DNA of 64,000 nt from contig URVB01000008.1 in NCBI GenBank assembly GCA_900551075.1, forward strand, positions 50,424 through 114,423, read 5' to 3'. This DNA comes from an uncultured Blautia sp. Lineage in GTDB: Bacteria; Bacillota; Clostridia; Lachnospirales; Lachnospiraceae. The notes under the pieces were generated by a model. That model was not told where the DNA came from. It saw only the letters and a program-made list of their open reading frames with translations, and did no database searches. Position numbers and translations under genes: made by a program. Shown piece by piece: positions 9,174 through 16,920 of the stretch (within the stretch, counting starts at the first letter, position 1; every line of letters begins with the position of its first letter).

Positions 9174-9305
9174 TCAAGGTTTTGTGGCAGAATTAAGCTG
9201 TTCCGGCTTTTTTGGCTGGTAACTGAATCCGGCCGAAGGCAATCCATTGCCGATAAGAGCTACATAATTAATTACATTTGCAACATAGTTCAGTAAATTA
9301 TGCAT
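9174..9305 (-). CDS. agrD: AgrD-like autoinducer peptide precursor with a serine instead of cysteine
   Basis: This 43-residue frame starts with an ATG that overlaps the agrB stop (ATGCATAA) and has an SD (AAAAGGAGG) inside the end of agrB. It has the three AgrD parts. The amphipathic leader is MHNLLNYVANVINYVALIG, the putative signal core is around LPSAGFSY, and the polar tail has the conserved PKKPEQL pattern. It contains no Cys, so AgrB would have to make a lactone through Ser24 (or Ser28) rather than a thiolactone. Ser-lactone signals are known in a few staphylococci. The exact cleavage site cannot be read from sequence. Position, overlap and motif make the call strong despite the small size. 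Confidence 0.85.
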   Translation of the reverse strand: MHNLLNYVANVINYVALIGNGLPSAGFSYQPKKPEQLNSATKP

Positions 9306-9861
9306 TGTGTTCCCTCCTTTTTATTTTTGAAATTAAAATTAATATTACCGTACTTATGGTTGATTCCATGGCAATCATCGAGTATGTTGTTGAGATAGGA
9401 AGCAAACTCATCATAACGTATAAAAGGATTTCAAAGCTCAACAATAAAAAAAACTGTCTTTTTAAAGAGGAATTTATTTTTCTGACAGGTACAACAAATA
9501 AATATATTACAGAAAATAAATAACATAAAAATAGAGTTAAATAAAAAGTTTTGTGAATTATTATTAATTGTGTAAGAAGCAATTCACAAAGAAATAAAGT
9601 GTTAGTGAATAAAAAGCATTTTCCATAAGTAGGCGCATGGTAACCCCCAACATAAAATCTGGGTATTGCAAAGTACCCTATGAATATGAAACCTGACAAA
9701 ACAGTTTTGAATAGTAAGGACGTCATGATTATCACAAAAGCTGTTATAAAAGTTGAATAAAAAAGCTGGAATCCGTAAAGGTATACTTCTTTTTGCTCCG
9801 TTTCGATAATCCTGTGCCGTATTAATAAATTTGTACTTTTTTCAGAAATATACTGCAACAT
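9298..9861 (-). CDS. agrB: AgrB-family peptide-processing membrane protease
   Basis: A 187-residue protein of several membrane helices in the accessory gene regulator B family. The family's catalytic pair is present and correctly spaced: His75 and Cys82 in YVGGYHAPTYGKC. AgrB cuts the AgrD tail and forms the ring of the signal peptide. It starts at ATG 9861, with a promoter about 40 bases upstream, and its end overlaps agrD by 8 bases. The partner sensor and regulator are probably the AgrC/AgrA-like pair at 11101-13127, on the opposite strand beyond two other genes. Length and motifs are normal. Confidence 0.93.
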   Translation of the reverse strand: MLQYISEKSTNLLIRHRIIETEQKEVYLYGFQLFYSTFITAFVIIMTSLLFKTVLSGFIFIGYFAIPRFYVGGYHAPTYGKCFLFTNTLFLCELLLTQLIIIHKTFYLTLFLCYLFSVIYLFVVPVRKINSSLKRQFFLLLSFEILLYVMMSLLPISTTYSMIAMESTISTVILILISKIKRREHNA

Positions 9862-9883
9862 AGTTTTTCACCAATCTTAAAAA

Positions 9884-9913
9884 AGTATATCACAAAATAA
9901 TTCAGATAAACAA
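9884..9913 (-). promoter_or_regulatory. Probable agrBD promoter
   Basis: On the minus strand TTGTTT (9913-9908) and TATACT (9889-9884) are 18 bp apart, with the agrB ATG about 23 bases after the -10. The large inverted repeat at 9920-9983 lies just upstream of the -35. Confidence 0.55.
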
Positions 9914-9919
9914 AAAAGA

Positions 9920-9983
9920 CCTTAAATTGTAAAAAAATGACTTATAGAAAAATAGTGACTGTCATATTTTTACAATTTAAAGG
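9920..9983. repeat. Long inverted repeat upstream of agrB
   Basis: Arms of 22-23 bases (CCTTAAATTGTAAAAAAATG at 9920 and its near-exact complement ending at 9983) flank a 19-base spacer. Two bases differ. It sits between agrB and the end of the XRE gene, both on the minus strand. It could terminate the XRE transcript or be an operator pair upstream of the agr promoter. The arms lack a GC-rich stem, so an operator fits at least as well. Confidence 0.6.
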
Positions 9984-10013
9984 CACATAAAAAAATCAAA
10001 TAAAAATATGTTA

Positions 10014-10364
10014 TCATGTGTTCGGAAAAATATTTAACACCAATCGCATGTTTTCTAAAACATATTGTTTTTGTATAGGGGTTAATAAGGTTAACATTTC
10101 AATGATTTCCTGGGAGTAACGGTCAGAATTTATATTATTTATATCCAAGAAATCACAGAGAAGGAGTTCAAGGCCTGAGTCGAGAACCTCAGATATATCA
10201 ATTAGGCGCTCAATACTGACCATATGTTGACCTCTTTCTAAGCTGCTTATAGTAGACCAGGAAACACCAGCCATTTCTGCTAATTGTTCTTGTGTAAGTC
10301 CTTTAAGTAGCCGGGCTGCTTTTACACGTGCGCCTATTTTAAGTCCAAAATCAGTTGTTGGCAT
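10014..10364 (-). CDS. XRE-family transcriptional regulator
   Basis: Residues 8-68 are a Cro/C1 helix-turn-helix (LTQEQLAEMAGVSWSTISSLERG), followed by about 45 residues with no recognised domain. Its length of 116 is normal for single-domain regulators of this kind. The start is supported by AGGAGG (ataacctcctt on the plus strand). It diverges from the unknown gene at 10496 across about 130 AT-rich bases and lies between agrB and the response regulator, so it may control the island. No ligand domain is seen. Confidence 0.88.
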   Translation of the reverse strand: MPTTDFGLKIGARVKAARLLKGLTQEQLAEMAGVSWSTISSLERGQHMVSIERLIDISEVLDSGLELLLCDFLDINNINSDRYSQEIIEMLTLLTPIQKQYVLENMRLVLNIFPNT

Positions 10365-10495
10365 TTTAATAACCTCCTTTGTTGACTAGTTTAGCAGTAT
10401 TTGCAAAAATGTTGTATTGAGTAAAATGCTATATACTTTACAAATATGATATATACTATTAATAATATTACTGGTATATTATGGAAGGAGGGCAC

Positions 10496-11056
10496 ATGCA
10501 GTTGAAAAGACCAGAAAAGTTCTCAAATGAAGTTGAGGCGATAAAGTTGGCGTTAGGTACAATTCAGTATAGTGGTGGTTCTGTTAAGAATACATTTGTG
10601 CTGTGTCTGAAAAAATATCTTGAATTATATGGAACTACGGATGATGATATGTATTTAAATAATGCGTTATTGCATATGCAGGCATTTTTTGAAATGGGAT
10701 TTGCCTATGAAGAATTTCCGGTCTTGTTTGATGAAATATTGAGTAAGGCTGGTTTTTTGAGAGCAGAGGTATTTCCTAAAAGATTCTATCAGGCAAATAA
10801 GGTAAAGCTTATCAGGGGACAGGTCAGGAATATGATACATAGATGGTCGCCGTCAAAATATCATTCTTTATCCATAAACGACGTTGTGGATGATATTATA
10901 AAAAAAGTAAAAGAAAAGGAAATAGGCTGTTACTTTTATCACAGTAATCAAAACCCCAAAAAAAATAATGATGATTTATATGAACTGGTTATATCTGAGG
11001 AGGAAATATTTTTTTATGATGTTGCCAGAAAAAAATATTATATATTTGTGGAGTAA
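10496..11056 (+). CDS. Unknown 186-residue protein in the agr/lanthipeptide island
   Basis: No family recognised. The protein is soluble and helical, with a region rich in Trp, Arg and Lys near the middle (RNMIHRWSPSKYHSL) and an acidic, aromatic C-terminus (EEIFFYDVARKKYYIFVE). There is no signal peptide or membrane segment. ATG 10496 is chosen because AGGAGG lies just before it; ATG 10481 is upstream of that SD. Only 44 bases separate it from the response regulator gene, so they are probably co-transcribed. Its place suggests a regulatory or accessory role in the signalling system, but the sequence does not say which. Confidence 0.7.
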   Translation: MQLKRPEKFSNEVEAIKLALGTIQYSGGSVKNTFVLCLKKYLELYGTTDDDMYLNNALLHMQAFFEMGFAYEEFPVLFDEILSKAGFLRAEVFPKRFYQANKVKLIRGQVRNMIHRWSPSKYHSLSINDVVDDIIKKVKEKEIGCYFYHSNQNPKKNNDDLYELVISEEEIFFYDVARKKYYIFVE

Positions 11057-11100
11057 ACGAACATAATAGCGGTGTATTTGTTTACGGAGTGGAGGAAAAA

Positions 11101-11826
11101 ATGACTTTGAAAATTGCAATTGTAGATGATGAATTAATGTTTCTGGATTATATACAGCAGATAGTACATAGTTATTTTGCCAGTAAAAAAATAGTGGCAA
11201 CCATTGATGTATTTCAGAGTCATGAACTTCTTTTGTATGAATTGGATGAGGATATCTATTATGATTTATTTCTGTTTGATATAGAAATGAAGAATGGAAG
11301 TATGAACGGCATGGAGACGGCTAAAAGAATTCGGGAAAGAAACAGAAGTGCAATTATTATATTCATCACATCCCATATGAAATATACTTTAGATGCTTTT
11401 AAGGTTTCAATATTCCGATATTTACCGAAAGAAGATTTGGAGTGCCGTCTGGTAGAGGCACTGGAAGATGTGCTTTACAAATTGAAGGAAAGAGAAAAGG
11501 AATTTTATTCGATAGAGACCATTACTAAATATATCAAGCTGTATTATGCAGATATCTACTATATCTATAAGGTCGGAAAATATTCCATTTTCTATTCAAC
11601 TATCGGAGAGTATAAAGTTCGAAAAAGCCTGGCTACAGTTTATACTGAATTGAATTCCGTGGAGTTTATATTTGTTGAGAGAGGGTTTATTGCCAATATT
11701 ACACATGTAGATCGTATGGAAGATGAAAAAATATTTATGGATAATGGCATTGTTTTGAAAGTAGGCAGACCACAGGTGCATTCTGTTAAGGAAAAAATAG
11801 CGGAGTATTGGGGAGAGCACACATGA
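11101..11826 (+). CDS. LytTR-family response regulator (AgrA-like)
   Basis: The N-terminal receiver domain begins LKIAIVDDELMFLDY. The acidic pocket is followed by the phospho-acceptor Asp near residue 59 in LFLFDIEMKNG, then the Thr/Ser (FITSHM) and Lys (RYLPKED) switch residues. From about residue 140 a LytTR DNA-binding domain follows, with the typical FIFVERGFIANITHVDRM segment. ATG 11101 has a close SD (GTGGAGG); the GTG at 11089 overlaps that SD and is rejected. The stop overlaps the kinase start (ATGA), which shows tight coupling. LytTR regulators bind pairs of 9-bp repeats about 21 bp apart; such a pair lies at 13130-13159 before the lanthipeptide precursor. Confidence 0.92.
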   Translation: MTLKIAIVDDELMFLDYIQQIVHSYFASKKIVATIDVFQSHELLLYELDEDIYYDLFLFDIEMKNGSMNGMETAKRIRERNRSAIIIFITSHMKYTLDAFKVSIFRYLPKEDLECRLVEALEDVLYKLKEREKEFYSIETITKYIKLYYADIYYIYKVGKYSIFYSTIGEYKVRKSLATVYTELNSVEFIFVERGFIANITHVDRMEDEKIFMDNGIVLKVGRPQVHSVKEKIAEYWGEHT

Positions 11827-13127
11827 TTATCTTATATAATGTGATTGAATGTTTTGTTTCTTTTGTAGAAACGTATGTATGCTATCTCTTTCTCAATTTA
11901 TTTTTTGAGAATCGATTGAAACAAAAAATAAAATCAACAATGGTGTTATTGTGTTCGTTGGCTATAACGGTCTGCATTTTTTTTAATAATCAAATCAGCT
12001 TATTTTCAAATTTTTTATTACTTTTTGTCATTATAATAATAAGTATATCCACAAAATTTCTATTTAAAACAGGTTTTGTCCGGGGGATAACGTTTGTAGG
12101 CGTATATTATTTGGGAATTACCATACTTGACTTGTTTGCAATATTTATTATCAGTATTTTCACAGGAGAGGAATATGTCGGCGCGTTTTTGCTGGAAGGA
12201 CCTGGGCTGTATAGAAGCATTTTTATTTGTACAATGAAACTTATATTAGTCTTATTTTACAACTTTCTGAGAAATAAAAAAATTAATTATAAATTTCTTA
12301 TAAAATATTGGCCGGTTTGGTTAACGTTTTGTATGATTGGCTATAGTGCATTGTTTTATTTCCAGCAATTTGCAATCAGAGGAATTACAGATCTTTTAGC
12401 CGTAAATTGGTTGCTTTTTCTAGTTATTCTAATTATGTTTTTACTTTTATTTTATATGTACATGAATTATAGGGATTTTAAAGAGAAAAGCGCTATAATA
12501 AATGTTAGAAATGATGTGTTAGAAAAAAGCTATGCACATATTCAGAAGTTATATAAAGATAATGGACATGTATTGCATGATTTTAAAAACCATATAGCTG
12601 TTATAACAAATTATATAAAGAAGTCAGAAAATGAAAAGGCATTAAAATATATTGAAAATATTATACAGCCAATCCATAGAATTGAGAGTACCATATGGTC
12701 TGGTATTGAGATTGTCGATATTATATTAAATTGTAAAATGGCTGAGGCTGAAGCAAATCATATAAAAATGGATATGGATATTTTGATTGCACCATCCAAA
12801 ATAACAGATGCGGACTTCTGCACAATATTGTCTAATCTTTTGGACAATGCAATCGAGTCTGCTATAAAGGATTCGGAAGAAAAGCGATATATCAAATTTA
12901 CCATGAAATCCATAGATAGTATGCTGCTTATAAAAGTAAAAAATAATATGATAGAGGCTCCAAAATTGTCTGACTCTTTAAAACCTGAGACTACAAAAAA
13001 GGATGAAAAAGGCCATGGCATCGGGCTGGAAAGCGTAGAATTTTGTGTAAATAAGTATGGCGGAAATATGAAATTTGAGCTGGGGAAAGACTACTTCAAA
13101 GTGCAGGTCTTTTTGCTTTCGGTTTAA
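11823..13127 (+). CDS. AgrC-like GHKL sensor histidine kinase
   Basis: About 215 N-terminal residues form six or seven membrane helices, the peptide-sensing part of AgrC/HPK10 kinases. A coiled segment leads to the His box VLHDFKNHIAV (His near 250). Then come the N box NLLDNAIESA (near 337) and a G box KGHGIGLESV (near 396). The length of 434 is normal. ATG 11823 overlaps the response-regulator stop and has SD GGGGAGAG. It should detect the AgrBD peptide and phosphorylate the regulator encoded just upstream. It is intact, unlike the relic at 3018-3745. Confidence 0.92.
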   Translation: MIILYNVIECFVSFVETYVCYLFLNLFFENRLKQKIKSTMVLLCSLAITVCIFFNNQISLFSNFLLLFVIIIISISTKFLFKTGFVRGITFVGVYYLGITILDLFAIFIISIFTGEEYVGAFLLEGPGLYRSIFICTMKLILVLFYNFLRNKKINYKFLIKYWPVWLTFCMIGYSALFYFQQFAIRGITDLLAVNWLLFLVILIMFLLLFYMYMNYRDFKEKSAIINVRNDVLEKSYAHIQKLYKDNGHVLHDFKNHIAVITNYIKKSENEKALKYIENIIQPIHRIESTIWSGIEIVDIILNCKMAEAEANHIKMDMDILIAPSKITDADFCTILSNLLDNAIESAIKDSEEKRYIKFTMKSIDSMLLIKVKNNMIEAPKLSDSLKPETTKKDEKGHGIGLESVEFCVNKYGGNMKFELGKDYFKVQVFLLSV

Positions 13128-13129
13128 TG

Positions 13130-13159
13130 CGGTCTAATTTCTGCAATTTACGGTCAGTA
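13130..13159 (+). promoter_or_regulatory. Direct repeats typical of a LytTR response-regulator site
   Basis: CGGTCTAAT (13130-13138) and CGGTCAGTA (13151-13159) start 21 bp apart, the spacing used by AgrA/PlnC-type LytTR regulators. A third similar copy, CGGTTTAAT (13120-13128), overlaps the kinase stop. A possible -10 (TAATTAT, 13184-13190) lies about 25 bp downstream with no good -35, as expected for an activated promoter of the precursor gene at 13222. Binding is inferred, not shown. Confidence 0.6.
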
Positions 13160-13221
13160 TAAGTCGTATCGAAGGAAATATGGTAATTATTTTAGTATTA
13201 AATGGGAAGGAGCTATGATTT

Positions 13222-13374
13222 ATGCCAGGAGAGGAGTACAAAAATCATTTTAGCGTGGTCGGAAACTTGCAGGATGAAATTGCTGAGGTAAAAAAATTAA
13301 GCAATGGAACGAATAACGAAGTTGTAACACTGACAGTTGAGTGCAGCGCATTCTTTACTCTTGTTTGCTGCTGA
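13222..13374 (+). CDS. lanA: Class II lanthipeptide precursor (salivaricin/lacticin 481-like core)
   Basis: A 50-codon frame just upstream of lanM, preceded by GGGAAGGAG. The leader (MPGEEYKNHFSVVGNLQDEI, then AEVKKLSNG) is acidic and helical, with a pattern like the ELxxxxGG leaders of this class but ending Asn-Gly. The core from about residue 30 is TNNEVV followed by TLTVECSAFFTLVCC. The Thr-x-Thr-x-x-Cys and terminal Cys-Cys match the lacticin 481, salivaricin A and ruminococcin A ring layout. Dehydratable residues are Thr36, Thr38, Ser42 and Thr46; ring cysteines are Cys41, Cys49 and Cys50. A terminator-like hairpin follows before lanM, which usually gives more precursor than enzyme. The exact cleavage site is inferred. 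Confidence 0.9.
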   Translation: MPGEEYKNHFSVVGNLQDEIAEVKKLSNGTNNEVVTLTVECSAFFTLVCC

Positions 13375-13385
13375 CAACTGAAGCG

Positions 13386-13418
13386 GGGGTGGATAATCAA
13401 AATATCTGCCCCTTTTTT
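13386..13418 (+). terminator. Leaky terminator between lanA and lanM
   Basis: A 10-bp stem (GGGGTGGATA with TATCTGCCCC, two G-T pairs), a 7-nt loop and T6. The T run is followed at once by GGGGG, the SD of lanM. Such partial terminators commonly set precursor above enzyme levels in lanthipeptide operons. Confidence 0.8.
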
Positions 13419-13429
13419 GGGGGAATGCA

Positions 13430-16400
13430 ATGAATAATGATGCCAATTTATATGAAAGAAAGTATTTAAACATCGCTGGTGAATTGAATAGCGATATGGT
13501 GAATTATTGGACTGATTTAATAGGAAAATCAGGGGTAAACTATATAAAAAAGAAATGGCCCTCCGTACTGAGTGATAAATGTGAATATAGATCACAGATA
13601 TCTGATTTTAAGTATAGTAAATTAAAAGCATATTATGCCAGTCATGAAATTGTAGAGAATGAAGATATTGTAAAGCACTATAAAAATAAAAATTTGGGAT
13701 GCTTTTTTTATGATATTTTAACATTAGCATATCACGCTGTCAGACAAAAGAATAATTGTGGAAAAATTAAGATAGGAGAGTGTGTTTATTTCAGTTATCT
13801 GGATGCAGTTTACGATAAGCTTATCCTGGCTGCTGCAAGATCAATAATATTGGATATGAACTTATGGGAGAAAAGTCATCCTTTTGTGGGTACCGCTGAG
13901 GAGGCATATCTTAATTATTGCGAATTATTCCTCTCTAAACGTGAATATCGCCTTGCGTTTTATAACAAATATCCTGCGGTCTTCAGGAGTGTATTGGAAA
14001 TAGTAATATTCGCCAGTGATAATTTTAATATGCTTGTTGAAAGAATAAATAAAGATAAAAATGCGATTAGGGACGAATTGTGTGGGGGAAAATGCTTCCA
14101 TGAGGTAACCGGACTAAGCGTCAGACTTTCCGATTCGCATTGCGGAGGAAATTGCGTCCAGAAGATGAAGCTTGACAATGGTTGGACGATAGTATATAAG
14201 CCGCACTCAATAAAAAATGAAACTGCATATCAGCAGATAGTGTCTTGGTTTGGAAAAAATTGCGGAATTAATATGTATTCCTATAAATACATTGAACAGG
14301 AAGAATATGGGTGGACAGAATATGTGTGTCAGATGCCATGTAAAGATCAGGAGGAAGTTAAAAGGTATTATAGCAGGATAGGAATCCATGCCTTTGTTTG
14401 TTTTTTGTTGAATACATCCGATATCCATGCGGAAAATCTCATTGCACATGGAGAATATCCCGTGATTGTTGATATGGAAACAATCGTTTCTCCTGTTATG
14501 AGTGCTGGGACGGATAGTTTAGATAATAAAATAAAAAACCTGATTCAGCAATCGGTTTTGCATTCTGGGCTATTCCCCTTTTATATATGGTCCCGGGATC
14601 AGCAGGCAGGAGTTGATATAAGCGCGATAAATGGCGGATTTGGCCAGATTTATCCTGTCAGGGTGCCGGCTGTTGTAAATCCTTTCCGCATTGACATGAA
14701 GATTAACTACGTTAATGCTGTCAGCAATGCCAGTCGTAACCTGGCGTATGCAGGAAATGACTTTATGATTCCGGGTGAATTTGAGAAACAAATTCTTTTG
14801 GCATTCAAAAAATCATACCAGATTGCTCTTGATAATAAAGCCTGGGTGCTGCGGATGTTCAATAGACTTTCAAATATGAAAATCAGGCTTGTGCTTCGAA
14901 ATTCGCAGCAATATGCTATGTTATTATCCTCATCTTTTCATCCGCAGTTAACGACGGATGAAATAAACCGGCAGATGCTTTTTTATGGGTTATATGGTAT
15001 GGAACAGAGGTGCAATGAAATTGTGCTGGAGTCAGAAGTAAAAGATTTATTGCAAGGGGATATACCATATTTCTACTATTATGCGGATAATAGAAATTTA
15101 TATAATTCAAAAAATGAAAAAATAGAAAATTTTTTTGAAGGAGCTATAATAGAACAGCTTTTAGAGCGTTTTCAGTCCATGGATGAAAAAGATATGAGCC
15201 GGCAATGTATTTACATACAGGTTTCATTAGGTATGACCAAATATGCAGAATTAAAATGCAGATACCGGGAATCTGCGAAGTGCCGGTGTAAAGCTCCGGT
15301 GACTAAAGAGCGCAGTGTTGCATTAGCGGCTAAGTATGGAGATTTTTTAATAAATACGGCAGTTTATAATAAAGAAAAGACAGATGTCAACTGGGTTGGG
15401 ATTAAGGTGCAGGGCGGCAATCGAAGAGACTGGCATTTAACACCACTGAATTTGTATTTTTATGAAGGAAAAAGCGGTGTTGCATTTTTTCTTCATGTGC
15501 TAAGTACGCTGGTGCCGGGGCGTTATGAAAGGATATGTGATATATTAGATCAGAGCTTTTTTCGGCATACGAATCAAATGCTGACGGAGGAATACGGTAA
15601 GAAAGAAGTAAATACGGGTGCTTATTATGGCGAAGCTTCGATTCTGTATCTGTATGAATTATGTTACAGTCTGCATAAGAAAGAACAATATCTAAAATAT
15701 TGCGAAAAACAGGCTGGAGTTATAAAAAAATACTTTAAAAATGACAGAAGGTATGATTTCCTTTCAGGAAATGCCGGAGCTATTATTACAATAATCAATC
15801 TGTATGACATGACCGGAAAAGAGAAATATTTATCGTTGGCTTTAGAAATGGGCGAATATTTATTGCAGCATAGTACTCAATTAACCAGGGGAATTGGATG
15901 GAGGAATGATGTTAATCCATATTTTTTAGCAGGCTTATCTCATGGGAACAGTGGATTTGCATTAGCTTTCGCGTATCTGTATAACCGGGCCGGGGATAAG
16001 AGATATCTTGATGTAATTTGTAATATTCTTGCTTATGAAGATACCTTATATAATGCCCAAATGAATAATTGGATGGACCTTCGTGGTAAAGAGTCAGATG
16101 AATACAAAGATATTAGTGCATGGTGTCATGGAGCAGCAGGTATATTGCTGGCAAGGCTGAAGTTATTGGAATTCTTGAAAGACACAGAGCTTGAAAAGGC
16201 CATATTGGAGGACATGAAGCATGCTGCTGAAAAATTGCTGAAGATGCAGCTTCTAAAAGGAAATTGCCTATGTCATGGGAATTTGGGAAATATTAATATT
16301 ATGGAAGCATATGGAAAACAGATGAACAGGTCTGATGCCAAAGTACTTTCAAGCTGCATGTTTGAGAGGGTTATAGGCTTAATTGAAAAAGATAAATTAA

Positions 16401-16522
16401 AATTTACAGATGTATGCGAACAATACAATCCAGGAATTATGATTGGCGCAACCGGAATATATTATGGAATATTAAAACATTGTATGGATTTTTTGCCACA
16501 AATATTACTTTTGGATATTTAA
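13430..16522 (+). CDS. lanM: LanM-type bifunctional lanthipeptide synthetase
   Basis: This 1030-residue protein has the two LanM parts. The N-terminal dehydratase (DUF4135, lipid-kinase-like) has WTIVYKPHS (Lys near 256), DIHAEN (Asp near 331) and VDMETI. It phosphorylates and removes Ser/Thr hydroxyls of the precursor. The C-terminal LanC-like cyclase runs from about 660 on. It has the zinc ligands Cys899 in AWCHGAAG and Cys948-His949 in CLCHGNLG, with LSHGNSGFALAFAY between the repeats, and joins Cys to the dehydrated residues. The length is normal. ATG 13430 follows GGGGGAATGCA. The gene is visibly AT-rich. No LanT transporter-protease or LanFEG immunity gene is found in the island, which is unusual for a complete locus. 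Confidence 0.96.
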   Translation: MNNDANLYERKYLNIAGELNSDMVNYWTDLIGKSGVNYIKKKWPSVLSDKCEYRSQISDFKYSKLKAYYASHEIVENEDIVKHYKNKNLGCFFYDILTLAYHAVRQKNNCGKIKIGECVYFSYLDAVYDKLILAAARSIILDMNLWEKSHPFVGTAEEAYLNYCELFLSKREYRLAFYNKYPAVFRSVLEIVIFASDNFNMLVERINKDKNAIRDELCGGKCFHEVTGLSVRLSDSHCGGNCVQKMKLDNGWTIVYKPHSIKNETAYQQIVSWFGKNCGINMYSYKYIEQEEYGWTEYVCQMPCKDQEEVKRYYSRIGIHAFVCFLLNTSDIHAENLIAHGEYPVIVDMETIVSPVMSAGTDSLDNKIKNLIQQSVLHSGLFPFYIWSRDQQAGVDISAINGGFGQIYPVRVPAVVNPFRIDMKINYVNAVSNASRNLAYAGNDFMIPGEFEKQILLAFKKSYQIALDNKAWVLRMFNRLSNMKIRLVLRNSQQYAMLLSSSFHPQLTTDEINRQMLFYGLYGMEQRCNEIVLESEVKDLLQGDIPYFYYYADNRNLYNSKNEKIENFFEGAIIEQLLERFQSMDEKDMSRQCIYIQVSLGMTKYAELKCRYRESAKCRCKAPVTKERSVALAAKYGDFLINTAVYNKEKTDVNWVGIKVQGGNRRDWHLTPLNLYFYEGKSGVAFFLHVLSTLVPGRYERICDILDQSFFRHTNQMLTEEYGKKEVNTGAYYGEASILYLYELCYSLHKKEQYLKYCEKQAGVIKKYFKNDRRYDFLSGNAGAIITIINLYDMTGKEKYLSLALEMGEYLLQHSTQLTRGIGWRNDVNPYFLAGLSHGNSGFALAFAYLYNRAGDKRYLDVICNILAYEDTLYNAQMNNWMDLRGKESDEYKDISAWCHGAAGILLARLKLLEFLKDTELEKAILEDMKHAAEKLLKMQLLKGNCLCHGNLGNINIMEAYGKQMNRSDAKVLSSCMFERVIGLIEKDKLKFTDVCEQYNPGIMIGATGIYYGILKHCMDFLPQILLLDI

Positions 16523-16567
16523 CTGGAATTTAAGTTGGAACTGCGTTCCTGTTTCGTAGAAATAAGC

Positions 16568-16606
16568 TTCGCCGGGAATGGCTTACCCTGTAAGGCCGGC
16601 AGCGAA
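16568..16606 (+). other. Structured leader hairpin before the small gene at 16621
   Basis: TTCGC (16568-16572) pairs with GCGAA (16602-16606), followed by CGG/CCG and an inner CTTAC-CCT-GTAAG hairpin. The SD AGGAGG begins directly after the 3' arm, so folding could affect translation. It does not match a riboswitch class I recognise and lacks a terminator tail. Confidence 0.45.
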
Positions 16607-16620
16607 AGGAGGAAAACAAA

Positions 16621-16916
16621 TGAATTTTTTTGCGGTATTTATTAAGAAGGAATATATAAGGAATGTGGAAGTCTTTATGGGACCGGAGGACATGGTCAAG
16701 CATCCGGAAGAAACCGGGGATGATACCAAATGGAAGGAAAAGGAAATTACCGGGTACTGCGGACTGTACTTAGGGGAAAATCAGGAAAAAGCCTGTGAAT
16801 ATGCGGCAGAGGAACACGGATATCCGGTGGATGCTCTGTGGGCTGAAAATATCAGCAAGGTTGTTCAGGGTAATTTCACCGAATTGGTTGAGCATATAAA
16901 AAATGGAATGGCATGA
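16621..16916 (+). CDS. Unknown 98-residue soluble protein after lanM
   Basis: No family recognised. The protein starts MNFFAVFIKKEYIRNVEVFM and is charged, with no signal peptide, membrane segment or zinc motif. It looks like a compact alpha/beta protein. ATG 16621 has a strong SD (AAAGGAGG); an in-frame ATG at 16578 lies in the structured leader and is rejected. It ends at a strong terminator, so it may be the last gene of the lan transcript or stand alone. There is no Cys-rich core, so it is not a second precursor. Immunity or a household role are both open. Confidence 0.7.
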
Positions 16917-16920
16917 AGGG

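Noticed and set aside
8986..9177. 63-residue frame between agrD and the VanZ-like gene
   Set aside because: Starts with TTG, has no SD, covers the agrD hairpin and has no family features.
10976..11200. Minus-strand frame across the unknown gene and response-regulator start
   Set aside because: Lies opposite well-supported plus-strand genes and has no SD or domain.
16621..16916. Second lanthipeptide precursor
   Set aside because: The product has only one Cys, no Ser/Thr/Cys-rich C-terminus and is 98 residues of charged sequence.
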